Below the pieces are notes generated by a model. The model had not been told where the DNA came from, did not search any database, and worked only from the letters and a program-made list of their open reading frames with translations. 20,741 nucleotides of DNA, from contig CAAGEB010000004.1 in NCBI GenBank assembly GCA_900768705.1, positions 1 through 20,741 on the forward strand, read 5' to 3'. A program made the position numbers and the translations under genes. Source of the stretch: Oscillospiraceae bacterium (GTDB taxonomy: Bacteria; Bacillota; Clostridia; Oscillospirales; Ruminococcaceae). Shown in pieces: positions 1 to 6,451 of the stretch. The stretch's first letter is position 1. The number at the start of each line of letters is the position of its first letter.

Positions 1-154
1 CGTCCGTGCCGTCACTTTGGGCTTTCGCTTCGCAACATCGTGTTACGCCTCCTCGCAAGGCATACAGCCTTGCTTCGTCGGCTTTCCTTGCAGCCGACAC
101 ACCCTGCCGATTTTCTCTGTTCAAACCGGTTTTTAGAGATGCCCATAACAAATA
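1..154. repeat. Hairpin-rich repeat leader upstream of ktrB
   Basis: No supported gene. The stretch holds consecutive small inverted repeats: CGCAACATCGTGTTACG at 31-47, GCAAGGC/GCCTTGC (55-61 and 67-73, 5-base loop) and GTCGGCT/AGCCGAC (77-83 and 92-98, 8-base loop). The ACATCGTGT core recurs at about 11290 and 20480. Bases 105-143 (ending in GGTTTTTAGAGATG) recur in inverted orientation at 20699-20741, at the other end of the window. One plus-strand frame is open from base 1 to 165, but its Leu/Arg-rich translation follows the hairpins, so I read it as repeat DNA and not a gene end. Confidence 0.55.
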
Positions 155-172
155 TTGAGAGGTAAAGTAATA

Positions 173-1537
173 ATGCCTATTCTTCAAAGAAATATGAAGC
201 GCTTTGACCCGGCGAGGACGCTGGTTATCGGCTTCCTGATAATCATTCTGGCGGGAACGCTGCTGCTTTGTCTGCCGATTTCCTCAAAAAGCGGACAGTT
301 TACTCCGCTTTTCGACTGCCTGTTTACGGCAACCTCGGCATCCTGTGTAACAGGTCTGGCGGTGGTGGATACCTACACCCACTGGTCGCTGTTCGGTCAG
401 ATAATAATTGCGCTGCTTATTCAGGTGGGCGGTCTGGGATTTGTGACGATTATTACATTCTTCAATGTGGCTGCGGGTAAAAAGCTGGGATTTCGTACAC
501 TGAAAAACGCTGCGGGAGACCTTTCGGAAAGCAGCTTTGAAGGCGGACGGAGCATATTCGTTTCAATTATAAAGTATTCGGCGATTTTCGAGCTTATCGG
601 CGCAGTTATATTGATGTTTGTATTTATACCGAAATACGGAGCTTACGGAATCTGGTTCAGCATTTTTTTAAGCATAGCGGCTTTTTGCAATGCGGGCTTT
701 GATGTTTCGGGTATTGAAGGGGAATTTGTCAGCGTTATTCCTTATCAGGACAACTGGCTGGTGCTGATAACTCTGGCACTGCTGGTAATTGTGGGCGGTC
801 TGGGCTTTATTGTGTGGGAGAATTTTCTGAATTACCGCTCGGTAAAGAAGCTGTCCCTTCATTCCAGAGCAGTGCTTACAATGACGGGAATACTGGTGGT
901 GGGAGGAACGCTGTTCTACCTGTTTGCGGAATGGAATAATCCCAAAACCATTGGAAATATGGATTTCGGTGAAAAGCTGCTCAATTCCTTTTTCTCCTCT
1001 GTTTCCGCAAGAACGGCGGGATTCAGCAGTATATCCACGGAGAATATGTCGGAATTTACCCAGTTGGGAACAATACTGCTTATGTTTGTGGGAGCGGCAC
1101 CCGGTTCAACCGGCGGCGGAATTAAGGTAACAACGCTGATGGTGCTGGTTGTCACGGTGGTTTCATACATAAAAAATAAGAATGACGTGGAGCTTTTCCG
1201 ACATAAAATAGATAAGCTGACAATTTACCGCACGCTGGTTATTTCCGTGCTTTCTATGTTTGCGGTGGCGGTATGCTTTGTGGCTCTGTACTTCTCAATG
1301 CCGGAGGAAACAAAAACCGGTGCGGTGCAGTGTCTTTTCGACGCAGTGTCGGCATTTTCGACCACGGGTCTTTCGGCGGGAGCGACGGCAGCGGCAGGGT
1401 TCGCCGGGCGATGTCTGCTGGTGGTAACGATGTTTATCGGCCGTGTGGGACCGGTATCGCTGGTAATGTCACTGGTATTGAACAGCAAGAAACGGGTAAA
1501 TATCGTGGTTCCCGAGGGACATATTCTTATCGGCTAA
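173..1537 (+). CDS. ktrB: TrkH/KtrB family potassium uptake channel subunit
   Basis: Integral membrane ion-conducting subunit of a Ktr/Trk-type K+ (or Na+-coupled K+) uptake system. The 454-residue protein has the four-fold pseudo-repeat of the SKT superfamily. The four pore-loop segments are all visible: SCVTGLA near residue 58, FCNAGFD near 170, ARTAGFSS near 282 and FSTTGLSAG near 397, each with the filter glycine. A hydrophobic N-terminus and many membrane segments fit the family length of about 440-460. A TTG at 155 is in frame, but the GAGAGG at 157-162 lies 10 bases before the ATG at 173, so I chose 173. The usual cytoplasmic RCK partner (KtrA/TrkA) is not in the window; it may lie upstream or elsewhere. 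The next gene starts 12 bases after the stop, so co-transcription is likely. No clear promoter was found. Confidence 0.93.
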   Translation: MPILQRNMKRFDPARTLVIGFLIIILAGTLLLCLPISSKSGQFTPLFDCLFTATSASCVTGLAVVDTYTHWSLFGQIIIALLIQVGGLGFVTIITFFNVAAGKKLGFRTLKNAAGDLSESSFEGGRSIFVSIIKYSAIFELIGAVILMFVFIPKYGAYGIWFSIFLSIAAFCNAGFDVSGIEGEFVSVIPYQDNWLVLITLALLVIVGGLGFIVWENFLNYRSVKKLSLHSRAVLTMTGILVVGGTLFYLFAEWNNPKTIGNMDFGEKLLNSFFSSVSARTAGFSSISTENMSEFTQLGTILLMFVGAAPGSTGGGIKVTTLMVLVVTVVSYIKNKNDVELFRHKIDKLTIYRTLVISVLSMFAVAVCFVALYFSMPEETKTGAVQCLFDAVSAFSTTGLSAGATAAAGFAGRCLLVVTMFIGRVGPVSLVMSLVLNSKKRVNIVVPEGHILIG

Positions 1538-1549
1538 AGGAGGTTTTGT

Positions 1550-2254
1550 ATGGAAGCTTTTAATCTCGGTCACATAAAAATGTATGTTTCCGAAGACCAT
1601 CGTTTCGGAACGGACGCATTCCTGCTTGCATATTATGCGGGAATTCGCCCGGGAAGCGTGGTATGCGATTTATGCACGGGCTGCGGAATTATTCCTCTGA
1701 TTTTCTGCAAGAATGCCAAACCTCACCTTATTTATGCCGTTGATGTGCAGGAGGAAGCGATACAATTGCTGCGGAAAACCGTGGAGGAAAACAATCTGGA
1801 GAACGAAGTCCAGCCGGTTCTCTGTGATCTGCGGGAGCTTTCTCAGTCGGATATACCCTTTGAATCCGTGGATTATGTAACGGTAAATCCGCCGTATATG
1901 GTGGGCGGATCGGGTTTTGAAAAGGCTTCCAGAGCGCAGGCAATTGCACGGCACGAGCTTATGTGCAATATTGACGATGTGTGCAGAGCGGCGGGAAAGC
2001 TGCTGAAATACGGCGGACTGCTGAAAATGTGTCATCGTCCTGAGCGGCTTGCGGATGTAATCTGCTCTATGCGGGCAAGCAATATCGAGCCTAAAACCGT
2101 AACCTTTGTCCATAACAATGTTAACGAAAAGCCATGGCTGCTGCTTATCAGCGGAAAGAAGGGCGCAAATCCGGGTATGATAATCGAAAAGCCGATGATT
2201 TTGCGTAACGACGACCGATCCTATACAGAGGAGTATTCCAGAATTTATGAGTAG
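1550..2254 (+). CDS. tRNA1(Val) adenine-37 N6-methyltransferase family (YabB/TrmN6)
   Basis: SAM-dependent class I methyltransferase of 234 residues, expected to N6-methylate an adenine in tRNA. It shows a glycine-rich SAM-binding motif (CDLCTGCGIIPL, about residues 39-50), an acidic residue after the next strand (YAVDVQEE) and the NPPY catalytic motif of N6-adenine methylases near residue 113. The Cys/Leu-rich HELMCNIDDVCRAAGKLL segment after it is typical of the YabB group. The start is fixed by AAAGGAGG ending about 6 bases before the ATG. The stop overlaps the start of rsmI by 8 bases. A yabB-rsmI order is also known from Bacillus, which supports both calls. The exact tRNA target is inferred from family only. 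Confidence 0.88.
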   Translation: MEAFNLGHIKMYVSEDHRFGTDAFLLAYYAGIRPGSVVCDLCTGCGIIPLIFCKNAKPHLIYAVDVQEEAIQLLRKTVEENNLENEVQPVLCDLRELSQSDIPFESVDYVTVNPPYMVGGSGFEKASRAQAIARHELMCNIDDVCRAAGKLLKYGGLLKMCHRPERLADVICSMRASNIEPKTVTFVHNNVNEKPWLLLISGKKGANPGMIIEKPMILRNDDRSYTEEYSRIYE

Positions 2255-3089
2255 TACGGGTGATTTCGGAAAACTGTATATTGTAGGTACGCCCATAGGC
2301 AATCTGTCGGATTTCAGCCCGAGAGGCATTGAAACGCTGGAAAAAGCGGATTATATTGCCGCCGAGGATACACGGGTCACATTGAAGCTGCTGGCGAAAT
2401 TCGGAATAAAGAAGCCGATGCTTTCCTGCTATAAGCCGAAGGAACAGGAGAAAAGCGAGCAGATTGTACAGCTGCTTCTTGAGGGAAACAGCGTGGCAAT
2501 GGTAAGCGACGCAGGAATGCCCTGCATTTCCGACCCGGGATATGTTCTTGTGAAGAAGTGCTATGAGCGGGGGATACCCGCAGAAGTTGTTCCCGGCTGC
2601 AATGCGGCGGTGTCTGCGGTGGCGGTCAGCGGACTTCAATCCGAAAGATGGATATTCGAGGGCTTTTTGCCGGTGGATAAGAAGGAAAGGGCAAGCAGGC
2701 TATCGGAAGTTAAAAATCTTCCCCATACGCTGGTTTATTACGAAGCACCCCACAAGCTTTGCAAAACCCTTTCCGATTTGTGCGGCACATTCGGAGAGGA
2801 TCGTCCCGGGGCTTTGTGTCGGGAGCTTACCAAGCTTCACGAGGAAGTGATACGAGGAACTCTCGGAGAGCTTGTGCATTATTATGAAAGTTCCGAGCCG
2901 AGGGGGGAATATGTTATCGTGGTTGAGGGAAAGCCTCCCGAAAAGGCTTCTCTTACCTTTGAACAGGCGGTGCAGATTGCACGGGAGCTTGTGGAGGAAG
3001 GCGTAAAGCTTTCCGACGCCTGCAAACAGGCGGCAGAAATCGGCAATATCCCGAAAAGGGAAATATATGCGGCATTGGCAAAAAAGTAA
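2247..3089 (+). CDS. rsmI: 16S rRNA (cytidine-1402-2'-O)-methyltransferase RsmI
   Basis: Tetrapyrrole-methylase-fold enzyme that 2'-O-methylates C1402 in the decoding centre of 16S rRNA, using SAM. The 280-residue length is normal. Family signatures run in order: LYIVGTPIGNLSD (about 10-22), AAEDTRVT with the conserved ED (about 38-45), VSDAGMPCISDPG (about 87-99), VVPGCNA (about 114-120) and YYEAPHKL (about 158-165). The ATG overlaps the end of the upstream methyltransferase gene by 8 bases in another frame, which points to translational coupling; GAGGAG lies 13 bases upstream. RsmI is a housekeeping protein. Confidence 0.96.
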   Translation: MSSTGDFGKLYIVGTPIGNLSDFSPRGIETLEKADYIAAEDTRVTLKLLAKFGIKKPMLSCYKPKEQEKSEQIVQLLLEGNSVAMVSDAGMPCISDPGYVLVKKCYERGIPAEVVPGCNAAVSAVAVSGLQSERWIFEGFLPVDKKERASRLSEVKNLPHTLVYYEAPHKLCKTLSDLCGTFGEDRPGALCRELTKLHEEVIRGTLGELVHYYESSEPRGEYVIVVEGKPPEKASLTFEQAVQIARELVEEGVKLSDACKQAAEIGNIPKREIYAALAKK

Positions 3090-3116
3090 AAGGCTGGTCT
3101 GAAAGGAGAGTACAGT

Positions 3117-3287
3117 ATGAAAAAGTCGAAGAAGAACAATATGGGTCCCATTGCGTCAACCGTTGTACCGATTATCAGTGCGGTTATTGTGGTTGCTGCG
3201 GCGGTTGCCTATATCTGTCTGAAGCTTGCGGACGAAATGCGGTATAACCGTAAGTGGAGGGACTACGATGAGTGCGGATGGCACTGA
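3117..3287 (+). CDS. Small single-span membrane protein (56 aa)
   Basis: Not recognised as a named family. The reading frame is 56 codons, begins 27 bases after rsmI and has a strong AAGGAG site (3103-3108) 8 bases before the ATG, so it is very likely translated as the last gene of the ktrB-rsmI operon. The sequence has a Lys-rich N-terminus (MKKSKKNN), one hydrophobic segment at about residues 11-37 rich in Val, Ala and Ile, and a charged C-terminus with Trp, Tyr and a single Cys (DECGWH). By the positive-inside rule the N-terminus should be cytoplasmic. Function cannot be deduced. Confidence 0.7.
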   Translation: MKKSKKNNMGPIASTVVPIISAVIVVAAAVAYICLKLADEMRYNRKWRDYDECGWH

Positions 3288-3329
3288 ATTCTGCGGGTTT
3301 GTCAATAAAAATTCATTCGTTGTTAACTA

Positions 3330-3358
3330 TTGACAAATTCCTGAAAATGTGATATAAT
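3330..3358 (+). promoter_or_regulatory. SigA-type promoter (P1) with extended -10
   Basis: TTGACA at 3330-3335, a 17-base spacer and TATAAT at 3353-3358, with TG one base before the -10. Both hexamers match consensus. The -35 sits inside an inverted repeat, TTTGTCAATA (3298-3307) / TATTGACAAA (3328-3337). It drives the zinc-ribbon membrane protein gene at 3427. Its layout matches the promoter at 4200. Confidence 0.88.
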
Positions 3359-3364
3359 CACTTG

Positions 3365-3392
3365 GAAGCATTTGTAATTATATAAATGCTTC
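3365..3392 (+). promoter_or_regulatory. Perfect hairpin at the predicted transcript 5' end
   Basis: GAAGCATTT (3365-3373) and AAATGCTTC (3384-3392) form a 9-bp perfect stem with a 10-base loop. It begins 7 bases after the -10 box, so it would be the very first structure of the mRNA. A role in 5' end protection is an inference. No T-run follows, so it is not a terminator. Confidence 0.6.
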
Positions 3393-3426
3393 ATCACACT
3401 TATTGAGAATTTATGGAGGTTTGACT

Positions 3427-4044
3427 ATGAAATCAAAATCAATCTGGAAAACGGTCTTTTTCGTAATGACCTGGTTGTATCTTATTTATGTAATCGTAAT
3501 GTCTATTGTAAACGCCGTTACCGCTAACTCGTTCCGCGGATTTATTACCACATTTATCCCCGGTCTGCTTACTACGGCATTTTATATGTTCCTGATTGAG
3601 CTTGGCTCTAACATCATAAAGCTGTTGGATAAGAATTACCGTCAGAATGCCGGAATGGAGCAGCTCAACGACGCTTCCTATACATACATTCCCGATTTCG
3701 TTGCAAATGTAGCGAACAGCGTTGCAAATTCCGCAAACGGTACTCAGCAGCCTCAGCAGCCCGGATTTAATCCCGGTCAGCCGGTTCAGCAGCCTGTATA
3801 TAATCAGGCTCCCGCACAGTCGCCTGCACCTGTTGCTGCACCCGCACCCGCACCCGCACCTGCACCTGCTCCCGCTCCTGCTCCTGTCCCCACTCCCACT
3901 CCCGCTCCTGTCCCCACTCCCGCTCCTACTCCTGCACCCGCTCCCGAACAGGCAGCACCTGCAGCTTGGGTATGCCCCAACTGCAAGACAGAAAATTCAC
4001 CTATGGCTAAATTCTGCAAGGGCTGTGGTTCTCCCAAAGCTTGA
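3427..4044 (+). CDS. Membrane protein with Pro/Ala linker and C-terminal zinc ribbon
   Basis: The 205-residue protein has three parts. Residues about 7-60 contain two hydrophobic spans (around 8-30 and 38-62) with a short loop. Residues about 85-180 are a disordered linker, first Gln/Asn/Pro-rich and then an almost pure Pro-Ala stretch with some Val and Thr. The last 25 residues are a zinc ribbon with two CxxC pairs (CPNC and CKGC). Family membership beyond a zinc-ribbon domain is not recognised. The expected topology puts the ribbon on the cytoplasmic side if both ends are inside. The ATG at 3427 is chosen because GGAGG lies 7 bases upstream; an in-frame TTG at 3403 has no such site. The gene is monocistronic, with its own promoter and a strong terminator. 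Confidence 0.85.
   Translation: MKSKSIWKTVFFVMTWLYLIYVIVMSIVNAVTANSFRGFITTFIPGLLTTAFYMFLIELGSNIIKLLDKNYRQNAGMEQLNDASYTYIPDFVANVANSVANSANGTQQPQQPGFNPGQPVQQPVYNQAPAQSPAPVAAPAPAPAPAPAPAPAPVPTPTPAPVPTPAPTPAPAPEQAAPAAWVCPNCKTENSPMAKFCKGCGSPKA
3823..3951 (+). repeat. Degenerate hexamer tract encoding the Pro-Ala linker
   Basis: Runs of GCACCC, GCTCCC, CCTGCA and similar hexamers encode alternating Pro and Ala (or Thr, Val). The tract is pyrimidine-rich on the plus strand. Because the period is a multiple of three, slippage would change linker length without breaking the frame. Confidence 0.75.
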
Positions 4045-4076
4045 TTGACGGGGATAACGGTTATCTAAATAATTTC

Positions 4077-4118
4077 AATCCGGGGCTTACCGAAAGGAAA
4101 AGCCTCGGATTTTTATAT
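4077..4118 (+). terminator. Rho-independent terminator of the zinc-ribbon gene
   Basis: AATCCGGGGCTT (4077-4088) pairs with AAGCCTCGGATT (4100-4111): 12 bp with one G-U, an 11-base loop, then TTTTATATTTT. It lies 33 bases after the stop codon. Confidence 0.92.
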
Positions 4119-4199
4119 TTTGACAATTCTTTACACAGAATATACAAAAATGAGGCAAATTTATTTGCAAGATTTGTTAATAAGTTTTTTTGATAATTA

Positions 4200-4228
4200 T
4201 TGACAATCCGCACTGAATGTGATATACT
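4200..4228 (+). promoter_or_regulatory. SigA-type promoter (P2), near copy of P1
   Basis: TTGACA at 4200-4205, a 17-base spacer and TATACT at 4223-4228. As at P1, the sequence before the -10 is ATGTGATATA, and the -35 is the right arm of an inverted element with TTTGTTAATA at 4173-4182. It drives the DUF4190-like gene at 4271. Confidence 0.8.
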
Positions 4229-4270
4229 TTTTTGTGTAGGATTAAAATTTTTCTGGGAGGTAATTTTATT

Positions 4271-4567
4271 ATGACTACAAAGAATATGTCCATTGTAGCG
4301 CTGGTTTGCGGTCTTGTAGGTATCGTAGGCTCTTTCATTCCCTATGTTAGCTATGTAGCACCCCTTGCAGCAATCGCAGGCATCGTTTTCGGAGCTATCG
4401 CTCTGAAGAAGATTAAGGAGTCCGGTTCCGATGAGAACAAGGGTCTTGCAATCGCAGGTCTGGTATGTGGTATTGTTTCCACAGCTATCAGCCTTATTGT
4501 TGTAGCTTGCACAGTTTGCACTCTTTGCACTATTGGAGCTGCAATTTCCGGTCTTGCTAATTCTTAA
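4271..4567 (+). CDS. DUF4190-like small membrane protein
   Basis: The 98-residue protein has two long hydrophobic segments (about residues 6-40 and 57-97) separated by a short charged loop, KKIKESGSDENKG. Repeated GLVxGIVG and GLAIAGLVCGIVS motifs match the DUF4190 type of small membrane protein common in Firmicutes, where the function is unknown. The second segment carries four Cys (VCG, ACTVCTLCT). The ATG at 4271 follows GGGAGG by 10 bases; an in-frame ATG at 4232 would extend it by 13 residues but lies right after the -10 box, so I reject it. Many DUF4190 proteins are joined to a zinc ribbon; here the ribbon protein is the separate upstream neighbour with a matching promoter. Confidence 0.8.
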   Translation: MTTKNMSIVALVCGLVGIVGSFIPYVSYVAPLAAIAGIVFGAIALKKIKESGSDENKGLAIAGLVCGIVSTAISLIVVACTVCTLCTIGAAISGLANS

Positions 4568-4590
4568 TTCTTTTCCGGCAGAAGTACTTA

Positions 4591-4640
4591 AAGGCAACAC
4601 CGCACAAAGAACGCATTGCGGCTTTGCCGTCAGTTGCCTT
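4591..4640 (+). repeat. 50-bp inverted-repeat element before the Lgt-like gene
   Basis: AAGGCAAC (4591-4598) and GTTGCCTT (4633-4640) form an 8-bp outer stem; CAAAG (4604-4608) and CTTTG (4622-4626) can pair inside. It sits directly before the terminator at 4643. It could be a small mobile repeat or part of a folded mRNA leader; no second copy occurs in the window. Confidence 0.5.
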
Positions 4641-4642
4641 AG

Positions 4643-4673
4643 ATCCCCTTCTCTGACGAGGAGGGGATTTTTC
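4643..4673 (+). terminator. Strong intrinsic terminator just upstream of the Lgt-like gene
   Basis: ATCCCCTTCTC (4643-4653) pairs with GAGGAGGGGAT (4658-4668): 11 bp with one G-U and loop TGAC, followed by TTTTTC. It ends the DUF4190-like transcript. Only about 20 bases separate it from the next start codon, so there is no room for a promoter between them. Confidence 0.85.
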
Positions 4674-4693
4674 GGTATAAAGTGAGGTTTTAT

Positions 4694-5479
4694 ATGTTTC
4701 CGGGTTTTACGATTTTTGGTCATTTTATAGGTATGTACGGAATAATGGCGGTGGTGGGAATATTTATCGCCTGTCCTATTTCAATACACTGGTATAAGAA
4801 ACGCACGGGGGACGATATTTCGCTGGTTTTCGTGTATCTTTTTGCGGCAATCGGAGCTTTTGTGGGAATGCATCTGCTTTATGGACTTACCAATATTTCC
4901 TATTGGGGTGCGCTTTCGGAAGCAAAGGATTTTGGGGATTTTTTGCAGCGTGTGGGAGTAATTTTCGGCGGCGGTGTTTTCTACGGCGGACTTATCGGGG
5001 CAATTGCCGCAGGTATGATTTCCATAAAGGTGCAGAAGCTGCCCTTTGATACGGCAACCGACTGTCTTGCGCCTTCGATTGCGCTGTTTCACGGATTTGC
5101 CAGAATAGGCTGCTTTCTGGGCGGCTGCTGCTACGGTGTGGAAAGCGACTTCGGGTTTGTTTTTGAACATTCTCTTATTGAAGAAGCAAACGGCGTGCGG
5201 AGATTTCCCGTGCAGCTGTGCGAAGCGGCGTTTGAATTTGCACTGTTTTTCCTGCTGTGGACTTTGCTGCGCAAAAACAAGCTGAAAGGAAAGCTTGTAA
5301 TGCTGTATCTGATGATTTATCCGGTGGGCAGGTTTATTCTGGAATTCTGGCGCGGAGACGAAATACGGGGCTTTATTTTCGGCTTATCCACCTCGCAGTT
5401 TATCAGCATATTGCTTTTCGTCGTAAGCACTGTATTTTTCATTCTGAAAAGCCGTAAAAAGCCTGCGGTAAGCGCTTGA
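4694..5479 (+). CDS. Lgt-family membrane protein, non-canonical active site
   Basis: A 261-residue polytopic membrane protein of the prolipoprotein diacylglyceryl transferase family (PF01790). Recognisable blocks are GGGVFYGGLIGAI (about 92-104), ARIGCFLGGCCYG (136-148), RFPVQLCE (170-177) and GRFILEFWRG (212-221). Canonical Lgt moves diacylglycerol from phosphatidylglycerol to the lipobox Cys of prelipoproteins. Aligned by eye to E. coli Lgt, the conserved Arg143, Gly154, Arg239 and Glu243 are present (R137, G148, R213, E217), but His103 is Tyr97, Asn146 is Cys140 and Glu151 is Cys145. It therefore belongs to a Cys-rich Lgt-like subgroup whose activity is uncertain. The ATG at 4694 is chosen for its TGAGG 6 bases upstream; a GTG at 4682 is the alternative. 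It is the first gene after a terminator and needs readthrough or an unseen promoter. Confidence 0.82.
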   Translation: MFPGFTIFGHFIGMYGIMAVVGIFIACPISIHWYKKRTGDDISLVFVYLFAAIGAFVGMHLLYGLTNISYWGALSEAKDFGDFLQRVGVIFGGGVFYGGLIGAIAAGMISIKVQKLPFDTATDCLAPSIALFHGFARIGCFLGGCCYGVESDFGFVFEHSLIEEANGVRRFPVQLCEAAFEFALFFLLWTLLRKNKLKGKLVMLYLMIYPVGRFILEFWRGDEIRGFIFGLSTSQFISILLFVVSTVFFILKSRKKPAVSA

Positions 5480-5485
5480 TAAATC

Positions 5486-5581
5486 TATGCCGCACTGACT
5501 GCTGCCCAAACAGAACACGATATTGCCAAAACAGCTCAAATAACAGCAGGCTTAAAGACTTTCGGTGAGGAGGAAAATTAG
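5486..5581 (+). pseudogene. Possible C-terminal gene remnant
   Basis: After the double stop of the Lgt-like gene the same frame stays open for 31 codons and ends TFGEEEN-stop, with the stop right before the hydrolase ATG. Codon choice (CAA, TTA, ACA) differs from the neighbouring genes. There is no start codon with a ribosome site, and the sequence is not recognised. It may be a remnant or pure chance. Confidence 0.2.
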
Positions 5582-6313
5582 ATGTATATTGAAGAAAAAG
5601 GCAAAGATAACAAGGATATAATTGTTATGCTCCACGGTGCAAATTTCGTCCATTCATTCGGCAGACAGTATGTACTGGCGGAAAAATATCATCTTATCGT
5701 TCCTCATCTTATGGGATACGGAAACGAAACAGACAAGACCTTTAACGCCGAAGAGCAGGTTAAAGAGCTGGCTGAATATATAGCGTCCCTTAATCGGAGG
5801 GTGCTGCTTGTGGGATTTTCTCTGGGGGCGCAGATCGGATACAAGCTGGTTTCGGAGCATGAGGAATTGTTCAATGCCGCAATTCTTGTAAGTCCGTGGC
5901 TTGATAAAAATGAGAAAATGCTTGGATCGGTAATGGAACAGAATGAAAAGCAGTTTAAATCCTTCAAGAAAAAATGGCTGTGCAATCTGATCGGCTTTAT
6001 GAACGGACTTCCCAAAGAGCAGAGAAAAGAGTTTGTGGAACAGATGCAGAGGGTGTCTTTTGAAACAGTCAGAAATTCCGTGGATAACGGAATTACCCTG
6101 GATTCTGTCAAAGGCTTTGAAAATGTAAAAATCCCGGTGTATGCGCTGGCAGGTAAAAAGGAATCGGCAGAAGTGACAGGAAGTGTACAGGCTATGGCAG
6201 AGAATAACCCAAATTGCAGATGTGAAATATGGGATAAAGCTGCGCACAATATACCTCCGCTGTTCTATAAACGATTTAATCAGCTGATAGTTGATGTGGA
6301 ATCGGGAATCTGA
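5582..6313 (+). CDS. Alpha/beta hydrolase
   Basis: A 243-residue cytoplasmic protein with the alpha/beta hydrolase fold. An HG oxyanion motif (MLHGANF, about 16-22) follows the first core strand, and the nucleophile elbow is GFSLGAQ (about 79-85, Ser81). The late strand PVYALAGKKESAEV carries the likely acidic residue and AAHNIPP (about 220-226) the catalytic His. There is no signal peptide. The substrate cannot be told; similar small hydrolases act on esters, lactones or thioesters. GAGGAGG lies 8 bases before the ATG, a very strong site. Gene spacing from the Lgt-like gene is about 100 bases with no clear promoter, so it may share that transcript. Confidence 0.87.
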   Translation: MYIEEKGKDNKDIIVMLHGANFVHSFGRQYVLAEKYHLIVPHLMGYGNETDKTFNAEEQVKELAEYIASLNRRVLLVGFSLGAQIGYKLVSEHEELFNAAILVSPWLDKNEKMLGSVMEQNEKQFKSFKKKWLCNLIGFMNGLPKEQRKEFVEQMQRVSFETVRNSVDNGITLDSVKGFENVKIPVYALAGKKESAEVTGSVQAMAENNPNCRCEIWDKAAHNIPPLFYKRFNQLIVDVESGI

Positions 6314-6391
6314 TTTCCCGGTAGCTTATCCTGTAGGGGTATTTGAATAAATCCGGAGAATTAAGTAATTGAAGTTTTTAGGTAATTTAGT

Positions 6392-6448
6392 TTTTTACAG
6401 GATTAATTGGGGTTATTATCGTATTAATCCTGATTTTTCCTGTAAAAA
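6392..6448 (+). terminator. Terminator hairpin with competing outer pairing
   Basis: CAGGATTAAT (6398-6407) pairs with ATTAATCCTG (6423-6432), 10 bp, then ATTTTT: a plausible terminator for the hydrolase gene. The left arm overlaps TTTTTACAGG (6392-6401), which can instead pair with CCTGTAAAAA (6439-6448), 10 bp. The two folds exclude each other. Confidence 0.6.
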
Positions 6449-6451
6449 CTA

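Noticed and set aside
1..165. Open plus-strand frame entering from the window edge
   Set aside because: Its Leu/Arg-rich translation follows the inverted repeats, and the segment matches repeat material found elsewhere in the window.
1670..2329. Minus-strand frame of 219 codons opposite the tRNA methyltransferase gene
   Set aside because: It is antisense to a gene with clear SAM and NPPY motifs and shows no motif of its own.
3722..4048. 108-codon Leu/Pro/His-rich frame inside the zinc-ribbon gene
   Set aside because: It is the second frame of the Pro-Ala hexamer tract; the main frame has the ribosome site, membrane spans and CxxC pairs.
4120..4148. A third TTGACA (4120-4125) right after the zinc-ribbon terminator
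   Set aside because: No acceptable -10 lies at 16-18 bases; the P2 promoter at 4200 is far better placed.
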